In this document: positions 25,939 to 35,321 of the stretch, piece by piece
Numbering within the stretch: the first letter of the stretch is position 1
Layout of the letters: each line of letters opens with the position of its first letter
Assembly: GCA_934278995.1 (NCBI GenBank)
Contig: CAKQWM010000004.1
Coordinates: 62,001-126,000 of the forward strand
DNA: 64,000 bases
Source: an uncultured Clostridia bacterium
GTDB lineage: Bacteria > Bacillota > Clostridia > Christensenellales > Borkfalkiaceae
Direction: 5' to 3'
Program-made: the position numbers and the translations under genes
The notes under the pieces: generated by a model
Databases searched by the model: none
The model's input: only the letters and a program-made list of their open reading frames with translations
Told to the model about the DNA's origin: nothing

Positions 25939-26430
25939 TTACACCTGTTCCACGGTAATCGATCTTCCCAATAAATCTCTTATGGTTTTGCCGTCTTCGG
26001 TAAACAGCAGCATGAACATGGAGACAAAAAGGGGTATTACAAAAAGCGTTTCAATTATCGCTCTTCCGAGAAGCTCTCTCAGAAATAACCTCGGCACGCT
26101 TAATTCCTCACCCGTATCTCTGCTGACCAAATTAATTTTAAAAATAAGCTTGCCGACAGTTCTTCCCTTTCCCAAAACAGCGGGTACAAGACAATAATAT
26201 AACACTTCGACAAACATCAGCTTAAAGATAAAACTGACGTATAGCTTGATTATCGCTTCGGCAAAAATATCTGCCGCGCCCACGGCGTCAGGGTCAAGCG
26301 TTTCCAACAAGACGTTTACTTTTTCCAAATCCTTTTTCGTCAACAAATACCAAAAAACAAAAAGAATAAAAAAATCGATAATATAAGCCCCGAATCTTTT
26401 AATTTTAGGCGCAAAAGTTACTTCTTCCAC
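25939..26430 (-). CDS. RDD-family membrane protein
   Basis: This 163-residue protein has three hydrophobic segments and the RDD pattern: KRFGAYIIDFF at residues 11-21 with the Arg and Asp, then GRTVGKLIFKI and LLGRSI near the end. Function of the family is unresolved, though some members act in sodium transport or osmotic stress. Start is GTG (26430) with GGGTAA upstream; it follows the oxidoreductase gene by 3 nt. Confidence 0.85.
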   Translation of the reverse strand: MEEVTFAPKIKRFGAYIIDFFILFVFWYLLTKKDLEKVNVLLETLDPDAVGAADIFAEAIIKLYVSFIFKLMFVEVLYYCLVPAVLGKGRTVGKLIFKINLVSRDTGEELSVPRLFLRELLGRAIIETLFVIPLFVSMFMLLFTEDGKTIRDLLGRSITVEQV

Positions 26431-26433
26431 TGT

Positions 26434-27696
26434 TTACCCGATATTCCTCATGAATTCTTCCACATTTTGAACCTGTCCGCCGTTCAGTCTTGATTTTTCC
26501 GCAAAAAGCGCCATAACATGTGACTCGATCGACTTATCGAGCGACGATTCCATCGGCAAAGACTGCACGTATTTATCCATAAAGGTCTTTATAAAATCTT
26601 TATCTGCACCGCCGTGTCCGCCCTCCGCTATATCAAGATCAATAACGGTTGTCTTATCGGTTCTGAAATCGGTGGTCTCTATAATGTAAGGTTTTTCTAT
26701 CCCGCGGATTTCCCCGTACTCGCACATAATTTTAATCGATCTGTTGACTTTTGCCGTAAAAGCCGACAGGCTGAAAGTAGCGGTTACTCCGTCGTCGAAC
26801 AGAATCGAGGAGGACTGATGATCGCAAACGTTATTGTCGCATTTGAACACGCACCTGCCGTACTTATTGTTGCCGAGACTCTCGTTGATTTTTTCGACGC
26901 TGGACATATCGAATACGATCGATTTGATTTTTTTTGTTCCGTAAATACGTACGGCGGAATAGGCGCAAACGTCTTTTTGAGGACAGTTTATACATTTTTC
27001 AGCCATTGTTTCCGCGTTATAATTTTTTTCGCAAAAAAAACTCAGGCTGCCCACGGAAGAAATGGTTTTCGCTCTCTTATCCCCCAAGAGATATAACAGT
27101 AAATCCATATCGTGGCAGCTTTTTGTCATAATAAGCGGTCCGCTGGTTTCGGAGTTATTCCACGGACCGCGCACGTAACTGTGCGCGTAGTGATAATACC
27201 CTATATTTTCGTTATGCGCTATCGAAACCACCTTGCCGAGCCGCTCGGAATCGATAATTTCCTTTAACTTATTGAAAAATTTACTATACCTCAAAACATG
27301 ACAAACCGCCACAGTAACGCCCGGATGTTTTTTATAACATTCATATAAACTCGTTATTTCGTTTATATTGCTTGAAATAGGTTTTTCAAGAATTAAATCG
27401 TAGCCTTTCCCGATAAGCGCGGCCGCCTCTCTGTAATGCAAACCGTCCTGCGTGCCTATAACGGCAACATCGGACAATCTCGGCTTTTCCATTAAAGCCA
27501 AGTCGCTTTCAAAAACATTTCGGGAGGGAATATCAAATTCTTTGGCGGCATTTTCTCTTTTTTCCTTGTCCGGTTCGGCAATAGCCGACACTTCGAATTT
27601 CCCCGCAAAAAGCTCTTTTAACGCATTTAGGTAGGCGCGTGAGCGCCCACCTAAACCTATTATCGAAAACGATATTCTGTCTTTTGAAAATCTCAT
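26434..27696 (-). CDS. Gfo/Idh/MocA-family oxidoreductase
   Basis: This 420-residue NAD(P)-dependent sugar dehydrogenase-like enzyme has the N-terminal Rossmann motif IIGLGGRSRAY at 12-22, LEKPISSN near 105-112 (catalytic Lys of the family's EKP), and a C-terminal alpha/beta substrate domain. A CINCPQKDVC cysteine cluster near residues 238-247 is common in a subfamily linked to cyclitol or sugar-acid metabolism. The start overlaps the binding-protein stop as TAATG. In the operon it would oxidise or isomerise an imported sugar. The exact substrate is unknown. Confidence 0.92.
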   Translation of the reverse strand: MRFSKDRISFSIIGLGGRSRAYLNALKELFAGKFEVSAIAEPDKEKRENAAKEFDIPSRNVFESDLALMEKPRLSDVAVIGTQDGLHYREAAALIGKGYDLILEKPISSNINEITSLYECYKKHPGVTVAVCHVLRYSKFFNKLKEIIDSERLGKVVSIAHNENIGYYHYAHSYVRGPWNNSETSGPLIMTKSCHDMDLLLYLLGDKRAKTISSVGSLSFFCEKNYNAETMAEKCINCPQKDVCAYSAVRIYGTKKIKSIVFDMSSVEKINESLGNNKYGRCVFKCDNNVCDHQSSSILFDDGVTATFSLSAFTAKVNRSIKIMCEYGEIRGIEKPYIIETTDFRTDKTTVIDLDIAEGGHGGADKDFIKTFMDKYVQSLPMESSLDKSIESHVMALFAEKSRLNGGQVQNVEEFMRNIG

Positions 27697-29090
27697 TACT
27701 GATTGGCCTCTATTGTGTACTGAGCCCTTTCCGTAACCACTTTAACGATTTCCTCGATGCTCATATTCGGCTCGGACCAGATATATTTGCAATATTTGTT
27801 GATTTCGGAATCGCAGGCAACTTTGGCCTTTCCCTGCGGAGATTTAATGCCGAATATCATCAGTTCCGCAGCCGTTTTCAACAGCGGGGTTTCCTCGTAA
27901 ATCTCAACCAATTCGGGTTCATTCATGGCGGCGGGGTGTAACGGCAAATATCCCGACGCCTTACACATTTTGGCTATATTCGACGGTTTGTTGAGCCATC
28001 TTAAAAATTCCGCCGCAGCGTCTATTTCTTTTTGAGGCTTATTATTCAAAATAACGATGCCCGAACCGCCCTGATTCGTAAAATAGTCGGTTTTCTTGGG
28101 GAACGGCAACACTTCCAGCTCGTAATTATTTTCTTTCGCCTGCTTCGAGAAGTTGACTATATTGGACGAAGTTGTGTATATCATCCCCACTTTTTGCTCG
28201 TAAAATTCCGAAACGATTTTCGTTCCGTGATTCGAACGGGAATTAGGGTTCAACATGCAATTTTCGGTAACCAAAGAGCGCCAGAATTCAAGTCCTTTGG
28301 CAAACTTATCGTCCTTGGTAAACGCAAGCTCGGTAACCGTTTTATTATATAAGCTTCCGCCCTGCTGATACATCATTCCGATCGGATCCAAAGAGTTGGA
28401 GGCAAACCCGTAAATCCCTTTTTCGGTATCGGTAACCTTCTTTGCCGCTGCGATAAACTTATCCCAAGTCCAATCGTCGCCTTTCGGTTGTTTGATTATG
28501 TCCGCGACAGTCGGCAAAGTAACGCCCTTAGAACTCATCAACGTTTTATTTGCGACTATAATGTTGCTCGCGCTCGGGAAATAAGGATTTAATACAAATG
28601 CGCCGTTATACAACGAATATTGAAGCAGCCCCTGATTTTGCGCCTGCAATTCTTCATATGTAAACACTCTGCGAAGATCTATCGTTTTCGACGCGAACCG
28701 AGGAACGGACGAAACGCCTATCGCCGATATAACGGGATTGTTTCCTGACAGGATCGACGCCTCAAGCTTTTCGTTAAGCGTGCTTGATTTGCCTTGATAC
28801 TCAACGGTTACCGTAATATTTTTTCCCGGATTGTTCGTCGCTTGTTCCTGATTGAACAAATCCGCCAGCGTCTGAATACCGACGCCCATTGTAGATGTGG
28901 CGGAGTTCGGTATCCACATGGTAATATTGACGGGTTCCGAGGGCTTTGACGTTATCATTTCCCAATTAGTGCCTTCGGGATAAAGCTCCCCGTCGACAAC
29001 ATTATCCGTCGGCCCCGTGCAGGCCCCGAGGGCCATAACGATAGCCAACACAACCACTAACATTACACCAAATCTTTTGCTCTTTTTCAT
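27696..29090 (-). CDS. Extracellular solute-binding lipoprotein, sugar ABC transporter
   Basis: This 464-residue lipoprotein has a signal peptide MKKSKRFGVML and a lipobox ending ALGAC near residue 24, followed by a family-1 solute-binding body (ITMWIPN..., GIYGFASN, GGSGIVILNNKP, AAEFLRWLNK). RBS AAAGGAG is well placed. It belongs with the two permeases and the ATPase upstream as a complete importer. This distinguishes it from the ATPase-less importer at 4-8 kb. The sugar bound is not predictable, but the operon's GH4 and deacetylase suggest a disaccharide or amino-sugar oligosaccharide. Confidence 0.93.
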   Translation of the reverse strand: MKKSKRFGVMLVVVLAIVMALGACTGPTDNVVDGELYPEGTNWEMITSKPSEPVNITMWIPNSATSTMGVGIQTLADLFNQEQATNNPGKNITVTVEYQGKSSTLNEKLEASILSGNNPVISAIGVSSVPRFASKTIDLRRVFTYEELQAQNQGLLQYSLYNGAFVLNPYFPSASNIIVANKTLMSSKGVTLPTVADIIKQPKGDDWTWDKFIAAAKKVTDTEKGIYGFASNSLDPIGMMYQQGGSLYNKTVTELAFTKDDKFAKGLEFWRSLVTENCMLNPNSRSNHGTKIVSEFYEQKVGMIYTTSSNIVNFSKQAKENNYELEVLPFPKKTDYFTNQGGSGIVILNNKPQKEIDAAAEFLRWLNKPSNIAKMCKASGYLPLHPAAMNEPELVEIYEETPLLKTAAELMIFGIKSPQGKAKVACDSEINKYCKYIWSEPNMSIEEIVKVVTERAQYTIEANQ

Positions 29091-29102
29091 AAATAATCTC
29101 CT

Positions 29103-30017
29103 TTATTTTTTTACTTTATTTCCAACCATCGATGTTTTAATTTTTCCGTTTGCAAAAATATACATCAACAGTATCGGAGCCAATTGAATCATCGTTCCCG
29201 CCATGGCAACGTTCCATTGGGGAACACCTTCATCAACCTGCAACAGCCCTCTCAGGGCGACAGGCAAGGTTCTTAAAGACTCGCTGTTCGTCATAACCAA
29301 CACCCAATAATATTCGTTCCAGTTGCTTATAAAGGAAGTAATCAAGTGCGTTATAAAAATAGGCGTTACCATAGGAACCATTATTTTTAACATAATTACG
29401 CGGTTAGATGCTTTATCCATTTTTGCGCTTTCGATAACCTCTTTGGGAAGTTGTTTGAACGCGCCCATAAACATATATATTCCGAACATGGAAAACAACG
29501 AAGGCAAAATCAACCCGCCCCAGGTATCGACAAGCCCCAGCTTGCTATAAAAGAAGTAAACGGGTATAAGAGTCGCTTCGGCGGGGAGCATCATGCCCAA
29601 AAACTTTACTCCTCACAAAAATTTTTTACCCTTGAATTCCATCGTGGCAAACGCATAAGCCGCAGGAATAATCGTTAAGTATTGCAGCCCTATTACCAAA
29701 GCCGAATATATCAGCGAATTGCCGATATAATGCGAAACCCGCGCCTGATTCCATGCAAAAATGTAGTTGTCCCATACCGGATTTTTTATTATGATGTTCG
29801 GATTAAATTTTAAGGCTTCTGTAAGCGGCCTTAAAGACATAGAAGCCATCCAGGCAAACGGATAAACAAACATCAACCCTACGCCCAAAGCAAAAATGCA
29901 GTTCAAAACTTTCAAAATATATATAAGCCGCTTTTTAACTTTGACCCAAAGTAAAAACTTTTCTTTATCCTTAATCTCTTTCGGAGAATAAGCGTCGGTA
30001 TAATTTTCTATCCTCAT
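29103..30017 (-). pseudogene. MalG-like sugar ABC permease interrupted by an in-frame TGA
   Basis: The frame encodes a full 304-codon permease: cytoplasmic start MRIENY, first membrane helix near 35-55, then FKGKKFL, a TGA at 29613-29615, then GVKFLGMMLPAEATLIPVYF and the EAA loop EVIESAKMDKASN. Both halves are in the same frame with nothing missing, matching family permeases that read through this point. So a single base change (for example CGA or TGG to TGA) or a sequencing error splits it. The downstream half could restart at a TTG, but the membrane topology would be broken. RBS AAAGGATAA precedes the ATG. Confidence 0.85.
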
Positions 30018-30020
30018 AGT

Positions 30021-31172
30021 TTATCCTTTATCCTTAAACGCTTTATTCGAAATAATCGTAAAGAAAGCAACCATTATCGTCATAACAATCGCGCCGGCCA
30101 TTGCATGACCGTAGTTTGAATTTACCCTGCCCACGGTGTATATCCAATATCCTAAAACTATACTCGACCCCTGCGGTCCGCCCTGCGTCATAACATCTAT
30201 CGCCGCAAACGATTTGAAAGAGTTGATAAATTTCATTACGAACACAAACGAAAGCGTCGGCGCAAGCAAAGGCAGCGTAATTTTTCTGAGAATTGTAAAC
30301 CTTCCCGCTTTATCCAGCTTTGCAGCTTCATACACGTCTGACGGAAGAGACTGCAACCCCGCGATTATTATAAGCGTATAATAGCCTATCGATTTCCATA
30401 CGGAAACGATTGCAACCGAGATAAGCGACGTTCTCGGATCCAACAGCCATCTCGGACCTTTAATTCCGAATACCGCCAATATCTGATTTATTATACCTAT
30501 AGGATCCAGCATCAGTACCCACAATATGGCTACGGCGACCATCGAAGAAATATGAGGCGTAAAAATCAAGGTTTGCACTAAATTGTTTATTTTTGTGTTT
30601 TGTTGTAGCCATGACGCCATAAGGACGGTTATTACCATCAACAATATAATCGTCATAAAAGCAAACAGCGCGGTATTGCCGAGAGCCTTCTGGAACTCTA
30701 TATCTCTGGTAAAAATCATTATAAAGTTTTTGAAGCCGACAAAATAAGAGGAGCCTAAATCGACCAAATCCACCTTAAAAAACGCACCGATAATCATAAA
30801 CAGCGCAGGACAAAGCGTAAAGAAGAAAGCGCCGAATGCCGCCGGAATTATATAGATATACGCCGGGTTTAGCTTTTTGAAAATTTTCCTTTCGATTTTA
30901 TCGCCCTTCTTTCTAAACTCGCAATATTTTATATCGAGACGAATTTTCTTATAGTCCGAATATGCTTCCAGCTCTTCTTTTGTCAGCGACGACTTATAGT
31001 CTTTAAGCTCTTGTTTTAAGTCTTGTATTTTTTTATTGAATTTAAGTTTTTCCGATTTGTCTTTTTGCGATTTTTTATCGTTTTTTGCCTGATCTATCAA
31101 ATCGCAAAGTTCGTTATAACGCTTCCCTACCGCTCTTAAATTCTCTAAAGACTCTGTCGATTGTCTCTTCAT
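30021..31172 (-). CDS. MalF/UgpA-like sugar ABC permease with N-terminal coiled coil
   Basis: This 383-residue permease has an unusual ~100-residue, Lys/Glu-rich, coiled-coil-prone extension (residues ~20-100) before the normal first helix at LNPAYIYIIPAAF. Six helices and an EAA loop (VYEAAKLDKAGRF) follow. The ATG at 31172 has AAGAGGGTG upstream and lies inside the end of the ATPase gene, giving a 59-bp out-of-frame overlap. Its partner permease is the disrupted gene downstream. The cytoplasmic extension could bind the ATPase or another regulator; that is inference. Confidence 0.88.
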   Translation of the reverse strand: MKRQSTESLENLRAVGKRYNELCDLIDQAKNDKKSQKDKSEKLKFNKKIQDLKQELKDYKSSLTKEELEAYSDYKKIRLDIKYCEFRKKGDKIERKIFKKLNPAYIYIIPAAFGAFFFTLCPALFMIIGAFFKVDLVDLGSSYFVGFKNFIMIFTRDIEFQKALGNTALFAFMTIILLMVITVLMASWLQQNTKINNLVQTLIFTPHISSMVAVAILWVLMLDPIGIINQILAVFGIKGPRWLLDPRTSLISVAIVSVWKSIGYYTLIIIAGLQSLPSDVYEAAKLDKAGRFTILRKITLPLLAPTLSFVFVMKFINSFKSFAAIDVMTQGGPQGSSIVLGYWIYTVGRVNSNYGHAMAGAIVMTIMVAFFTIISNKAFKDKG

Positions 31173-32222
31173 CGTACACCCTCTTTTCTTGTTCGTCGAA
31201 AACATAAATATTCTTTTTCGATATACCGAACGTTAAAATTTCGTCGATTTGTCTGCGATCCTTGCTCATTTCTTTAACAAAAATTTTCTGGCCGTCCATA
31301 TTCACCAAATATAAAAACTCCGAACCATGATTTTCAAAGCTGTTTATCTTATCGTTTATTATTATCGTATGCGAATCATGGAGCCCGCAGTCGAATATGA
31401 CGTCTCTCGGTCTGAAACCTATTTTATAACCGCTTGCGCATTCGATAATATTCATGCCCGGATCCCCGATAAATTTGGCGACGAACACGCAGTTAGGATC
31501 GTTGTGAACTTCTCCTGGTTTGCCCTGCTGCATTACCTTGCCCTTATCCAAAATGACAACGTTTGTACCCATCGTCATCGCCTCTATCTGATCGTGAGTA
31601 ACATAAATAAAAGTCGATTTTAATTTTTCATGGAGAGAAATGAGTTCGGAGCGCATATCGCTTCTCAGCTTGGCGTCGAGGTTAGACAGTGGTTCGTCCA
31701 TTAAAAAACATTCCGGATATTTTGATATTGCCCTTGCGAGCGCCACCCTCTGTCTTTGACCGCCCGACATTTTTGCGGGCTTTCTGTTTGCAAATTCCGT
31801 CAGTCCTACGACCTCTAACGCCTCTTTTACTCTTTCCTCAATCTCAAATTTGGGTATTCTGGCATTTTTCAATCCAAATTCTATATTTTCCCTTACCGTC
31901 ATATGAGGATACAACGCATAGTTCTGAAAAACCATAGCGAGTCCCCTGTCACCCGGTTCCAAATTGGTGATATTTATATCTCCCATCATTATCTGACCGT
32001 CGGTAATAGTTTCGAGACCGGCTATCATCCTGAGCAACGTCGTCTTTCCACAGCCGGAAGGTCCGAGCAGAACGGTGAAACTCCCCGACGGAATAACGAT
32101 ATCGACCCCGTCTATCGCACGCGTACCCTGAATCTCTGCGCTTTTCTTTTTTTTGAAAAATGCTTTTTTCTGCACGATAGGATCATATTTTTTACTATGT
32201 TTTTTAATGTTATATCCGCCAT
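31114..32222 (-). pseudogene. Sugar ABC transporter ATPase (UgpC/MsmX type), frameshifted after codon 11
   Basis: The main frame holds all ATPase motifs: Walker A GPSGCGKTT, Q-loop FQNYALYPH, signature MSGGQRQRVALARA, Walker B CFLMDEPLSNLDA, H-loop YVTHDQIEAMT, and a C-terminal MalK-like OB domain. The native start is the ATG at 32222 (AAAGGTAG site, MADITLKNI...), but an A-run near 32188 is one base short. MADITLKNIVK is therefore out of frame with YDPIVQKKAFF. A GTG or ATG within the main frame could yield a truncated protein lacking strand 1. Loss would disable the transporter unless another ATPase substitutes. A homopolymer indel could also be a sequencing error. Confidence 0.85.
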
Positions 32223-32226
32223 TTTT

Positions 32227-32982
32227 CTACCTTTGGAAATAAGATTTCAAATGATTATAATTTATCAAATCTATATTGTTATCCGATAAAAATTTTTTGA
32301 TATTCGAACCCGTCAAAACTTTATGCTCGATTATCCGCTGGAGGTTATACGAAGAACAATTTAAGGCATAGTCATCAATAAATCCCGGATGAGCTAACAC
32401 TTCAAGAATTTCGTCCGACTGTAAATGACCTTCTACTATTTTATAAAACTTTTTTTCAAGGTCTCTTTCGTTTTCGGCTTCCTTTACTTTGAAACATCCG
32501 TCATAGCCGATTGCCTTAAAATATTTTGTCTCGTATTCCCTTACGGGGATTCCATGTTTGTCGGCAAGCCTCAATGCGGCAAACCTTACGTTATCGTAAA
32601 TTTGATGCATATATAAATGAGAATCGATATGCGTGGGTTCTTTATCCGTCAGCTCGCAGAATTTTTCATATTGCGCGTCAAGTTCTTTATCGAGGTCTTC
32701 ATCGGTAAAACGATCGTGAATATCGCAATTTTTGGGTTTGACAAACAGTCCTTCACGTGTCAGGCTGAAACAGTCGGTCAAAGGTTTTTCCAAACTTAAA
32801 TTCAAATGCAACCCGACGGAAAGAGAATCGTCCCGTTTGACCATTTCTCCCGCAAGCGCGCTTGCCCTCGTGTTTACCATCATAGTCGTCGAAGTCACCA
32901 CGCCTCGTTTAATGGCGTCGTAAATCCCGTAAGTCACGCCCTCCGACAACCCGAAATCATCCGCATTAATAATTAATTTCAT
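32227..32982 (-). CDS. ChbG/YdjC-family carbohydrate deacetylase
   Basis: This 251-residue enzyme has the YdjC signature MKLIINADDFGLSEGV (Asp metal ligands at 8-9), a HLNLSLEKP segment, and PTHIDSHLYMHQ with the His pair. Family members remove acetyl groups from diacetylchitobiose or its 6-phosphate. The start overlaps the GH4 stop (ATGA). With a GH4 phospho-glycosidase upstream it fits deacetylation of an N-acetylated disaccharide before hydrolysis, as in the chb pathway, though here import is by ABC transport and not by PTS. Confidence 0.9.
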   Translation of the reverse strand: MKLIINADDFGLSEGVTYGIYDAIKRGVVTSTTMMVNTRASALAGEMVKRDDSLSVGLHLNLSLEKPLTDCFSLTREGLFVKPKNCDIHDRFTDEDLDKELDAQYEKFCELTDKEPTHIDSHLYMHQIYDNVRFAALRLADKHGIPVREYETKYFKAIGYDGCFKVKEAENERDLEKKFYKIVEGHLQSDEILEVLAHPGFIDDYALNCSSYNLQRIIEHKVLTGSNIKKFLSDNNIDLINYNHLKSYFQR

Positions 32983-34310
32983 TTCAACTCGGGCCACTTT
33001 CCTTTATTGATATCCAACAGATCGTCAAGAATAGCCTTAGCTTTTCCCGCATCGACAACCGTTCTGTTCATCGTCAATGCCTGCAACGCTTTTTCGTAGG
33101 ATTTTTCGAAATACGCATCGACGGTTAAGTTTTCGTATGCCAGCTGTCCTTCCATCAGTCCCTTCATAAAAACGTCCAATTTTCCGAAATGATACCCATT
33201 CACCCCGGCTCCGCCGACTTTTGCCCGACACTCAACCATTGCGTCTTTACTGAAATTATCTATAATGCCGTCGTTTTTAACTATAAGAATAAATTCCTGA
33301 TTTTTATCGTAATAAATGCTGGACGCGACGTCCACTATCATATCGGCATGCACTTCGTTTTTTGCAATTATCGATCCTTTTGCCGTTCCCGCTCTTTTAA
33401 CCCTTGCGCACTCTTCAAACACTCTTTTTTCCCGGCCCTCCTTCACCTCGTCTGTCCGCGTATGATTTGCGTCAAGGTGTTCGACTACCTTTTCGGGATA
33501 CAGATAATATTGAAGATAGGTATTGGGGATATACTCCGGAAAGTCCGAAACGATTCTTTTCACCATTCCGTAGGTCACAAGCCAGGAAGCGTCTCTTTCT
33601 GCCGCGTCGCTCGGTGCAAAGCCGTTATCCAATATATTTTCTCTTAACTTCGGCAACAAATCCTTTCCTTGCCTGTCGCTCAATTTTGTAAACCAGCCGA
33701 AATGATTGAGGCCTATATATTCCGGAATTATTTCCGTCGGAGCGACATCCAATATCTTGGCGAACGAATTGATTAAATTGACGGGCTGGTCGCACATATT
33801 GATGATTTTTTTATCGTTCGGAAAAACTCTGTCCAACGCCAAAGCCACTATAGCCGCAGGGTTTGTGTAATTTAATATCCAAGGATCTTTAGCATACCTT
33901 CTCGCGTCGTTGATAATTTCTATCATATCGGGTATCGAGCGCAAGCCATAGGCAAACCCGCCCGGTCCGCAAGTCTCCTGCCCCACCACGCCGTAAGATA
34001 AAGGTATGCGCTCGTCGTATTGCCTCATATCAAATCCGCCCGAACGTATCTGACAGAATACGAAATCGACGTCTTTATAGGCTTCTTCTTTGTTAATAGT
34101 ATAAATAATTTTTGCTTCGGGATATTCTTCTTTAAATAATATTTCCGCAAATTCGCCTATCTGTCTTTGACGTTCCTCGTCTATGTCAAACATTCTTAAT
34201 TCTTCTATTGGAAATTCTTCTTTTTTTATGCACAAGCTTTTTAGTAATCCCGGCGTCCATGTCGATCCGCCACCCACCAATACTATTTTTAATCTCTTGC
34301 TTTTATTCAT
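32979..34310 (-). CDS. GH4 NAD-dependent phospho-glycosidase, close to 6-phospho-alpha-glucosidases
   Basis: This is a 443-residue GH4 enzyme using NAD and a divalent metal. Motifs are VGGGSTWTPG (dinucleotide site), YGVVGQETCGPGGFAYG, NYTNPAAIV, and the specificity tetrad CDQP near 172-175. GlvA/MalH 6-phospho-alpha-glucosidases have CDMP there and 6-phospho-beta-glucosidases CN(V/I)P. GLNHFGWFT also resembles GlvA. So a 6-phospho-alpha-glucoside-like substrate is the best guess. No sugar kinase or PTS component is visible to make it. RBS GAGGAG fixes the start; it is the first gene of the long operon. Confidence 0.9.
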   Translation of the reverse strand: MNKSKRLKIVLVGGGSTWTPGLLKSLCIKKEEFPIEELRMFDIDEERQRQIGEFAEILFKEEYPEAKIIYTINKEEAYKDVDFVFCQIRSGGFDMRQYDERIPLSYGVVGQETCGPGGFAYGLRSIPDMIEIINDARRYAKDPWILNYTNPAAIVALALDRVFPNDKKIINMCDQPVNLINSFAKILDVAPTEIIPEYIGLNHFGWFTKLSDRQGKDLLPKLRENILDNGFAPSDAAERDASWLVTYGMVKRIVSDFPEYIPNTYLQYYLYPEKVVEHLDANHTRTDEVKEGREKRVFEECARVKRAGTAKGSIIAKNEVHADMIVDVASSIYYDKNQEFILIVKNDGIIDNFSKDAMVECRAKVGGAGVNGYHFGKLDVFMKGLMEGQLAYENLTVDAYFEKSYEKALQALTMNRTVVDAGKAKAILDDLLDINKGKWPELK

Positions 34311-34350
34311 TATATTTAACTCCTCAAGCAACGCTTTTCACGACATGGGC

Positions 34351-34379
34351 AGTATGACATATGTAAGCCGTTTTGTCAA
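34351..34379 (-). promoter_or_regulatory. Promoter of the GH4-ABC-mgtC operon
   Basis: On the minus strand TTGACA (34379-34374) and CATACT (34356-34351) are 17 bp apart, about 40 nt ahead of the GH4 start. Confidence 0.7.
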
Positions 34380-34414
34380 TACCCTTTGCCGAAAACGTAC
34401 TAAATGAGAACAAT

Positions 34415-34450
34415 GTGTAATTTGTTACACAATATGTCATTTATTACACC
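34415..34450. promoter_or_regulatory. Probable RpiR operator
   Basis: A perfect inverted repeat GTGTAA-TTTG-TTACAC (34415-34430) is followed by a related half-site TTATTACAC (34441-34449). It sits between the two divergent promoters, where the RpiR protein could control both its own gene and the sugar operon. Confidence 0.6.
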
Positions 34451-34468
34451 TTTTTTTTCATTTTGTTA

Positions 34469-34497
34469 TTGATTTAAACGCTTCGTTATGCTATAAT
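34469..34497 (+). promoter_or_regulatory. Promoter of the rpiR-type gene
   Basis: TTGATT (34469-34474) and TATAAT (34492-34497) are 17 bp apart, 30 nt ahead of the ATG at 34527. Confidence 0.75.
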
Positions 34498-34526
34498 ATA
34501 CGCAATTAGATTTAAGGGGCAAGCCT

Positions 34527-35321
34527 ATGTTTAATCTCTTTCCGTCTTCGGTTTTAAACTCTTTAAGCTCGCTTGAGTTGGAAATTTTAAGATATATCGA
34601 TAATCATAAAAACGAAATTTGCGATATGCCTATTCAGGTTTTGGCAAAAAACACTTTCGTTTCAACAACCACAATAATCAGATTATGCCGTAAGCTTAAT
34701 TTGGAAGGCTTTAGCCATCTCAAATTTTTTATAAAGAACAATGCACTGAAAAGCGCCGCCCCCCCTTTGTCTGCTCAAACCTTTTCCGTACAAAAAATGA
34801 TAGCCGAAGAATTAAGCGATATCGAAAAAACGTCTGAACTTCTCGATGAATCCGTAATCGAAAAAGTCGCAGACGTTATGACCCAGAGTTCTCAGATACA
34901 TTTTTTCGCGAAAGGTTTAACCGAATTGGCGCTTGAATATACCGCCAGGCATCTACTTTCTCTTTCCAAACACGTCACGCTTTATCAGGATACCCATATT
35001 GCTTATATTCAGTCGAAAAACCTTTCCGATAAAGACATTATATTTTTAGCATCTTTAAGCGGCGAAACCGAACAGGTTGTCCGCGTAGCGCAAATAGCAC
35101 GATCGAGAAACGCAACGGTAATAACCTTTTCTGTCAATCCGACATCTTCGCTCGCAAAACTCGGAAATTATAATTTTCAATTAATAAACGATGCCGAAAC
35201 AACGTTAGATGTCGATACAAAATCGCGTTGTCAATTAATGTTTATTTTAAACATTTTAGTTAAGGCTTTTATTCATAAATCAAACAAAGCAATAACTGAA
35301 AAACACAATACGCATCAGTAG
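34527..35321 (+). CDS. RpiR-family transcriptional regulator
   Basis: This 264-residue regulator has an N-terminal helix-turn-helix (LAKNTFVSTTTIIRLCRKL near 40-60) and a C-terminal SIS domain (~105-240) with FFAKGLTEL, FLASLSGETEQVV and SARNATVI-like strands that bind phosphosugars. It is divergent from the GH4 operon, with an inverted repeat between, and is the probable repressor or activator responding to a sugar phosphate. The RBS is AAGGGGC. The end of the gene abuts a RhuM fragment, so the last residues may have been altered at that junction. Confidence 0.93.
   Translation: MFNLFPSSVLNSLSSLELEILRYIDNHKNEICDMPIQVLAKNTFVSTTTIIRLCRKLNLEGFSHLKFFIKNNALKSAAPPLSAQTFSVQKMIAEELSDIEKTSELLDESVIEKVADVMTQSSQIHFFAKGLTELALEYTARHLLSLSKHVTLYQDTHIAYIQSKNLSDKDIIFLASLSGETEQVVRVAQIARSRNATVITFSVNPTSSLAKLGNYNFQLINDAETTLDVDTKSRCQLMFILNILVKAFIHKSNKAITEKHNTHQ

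Noticed and set aside
29603..30017. Genetic code change with TGA as tryptophan
   Set aside because: Many genes in the window end in TGA at the family's normal length, so a single internal TGA is better explained by mutation or error.
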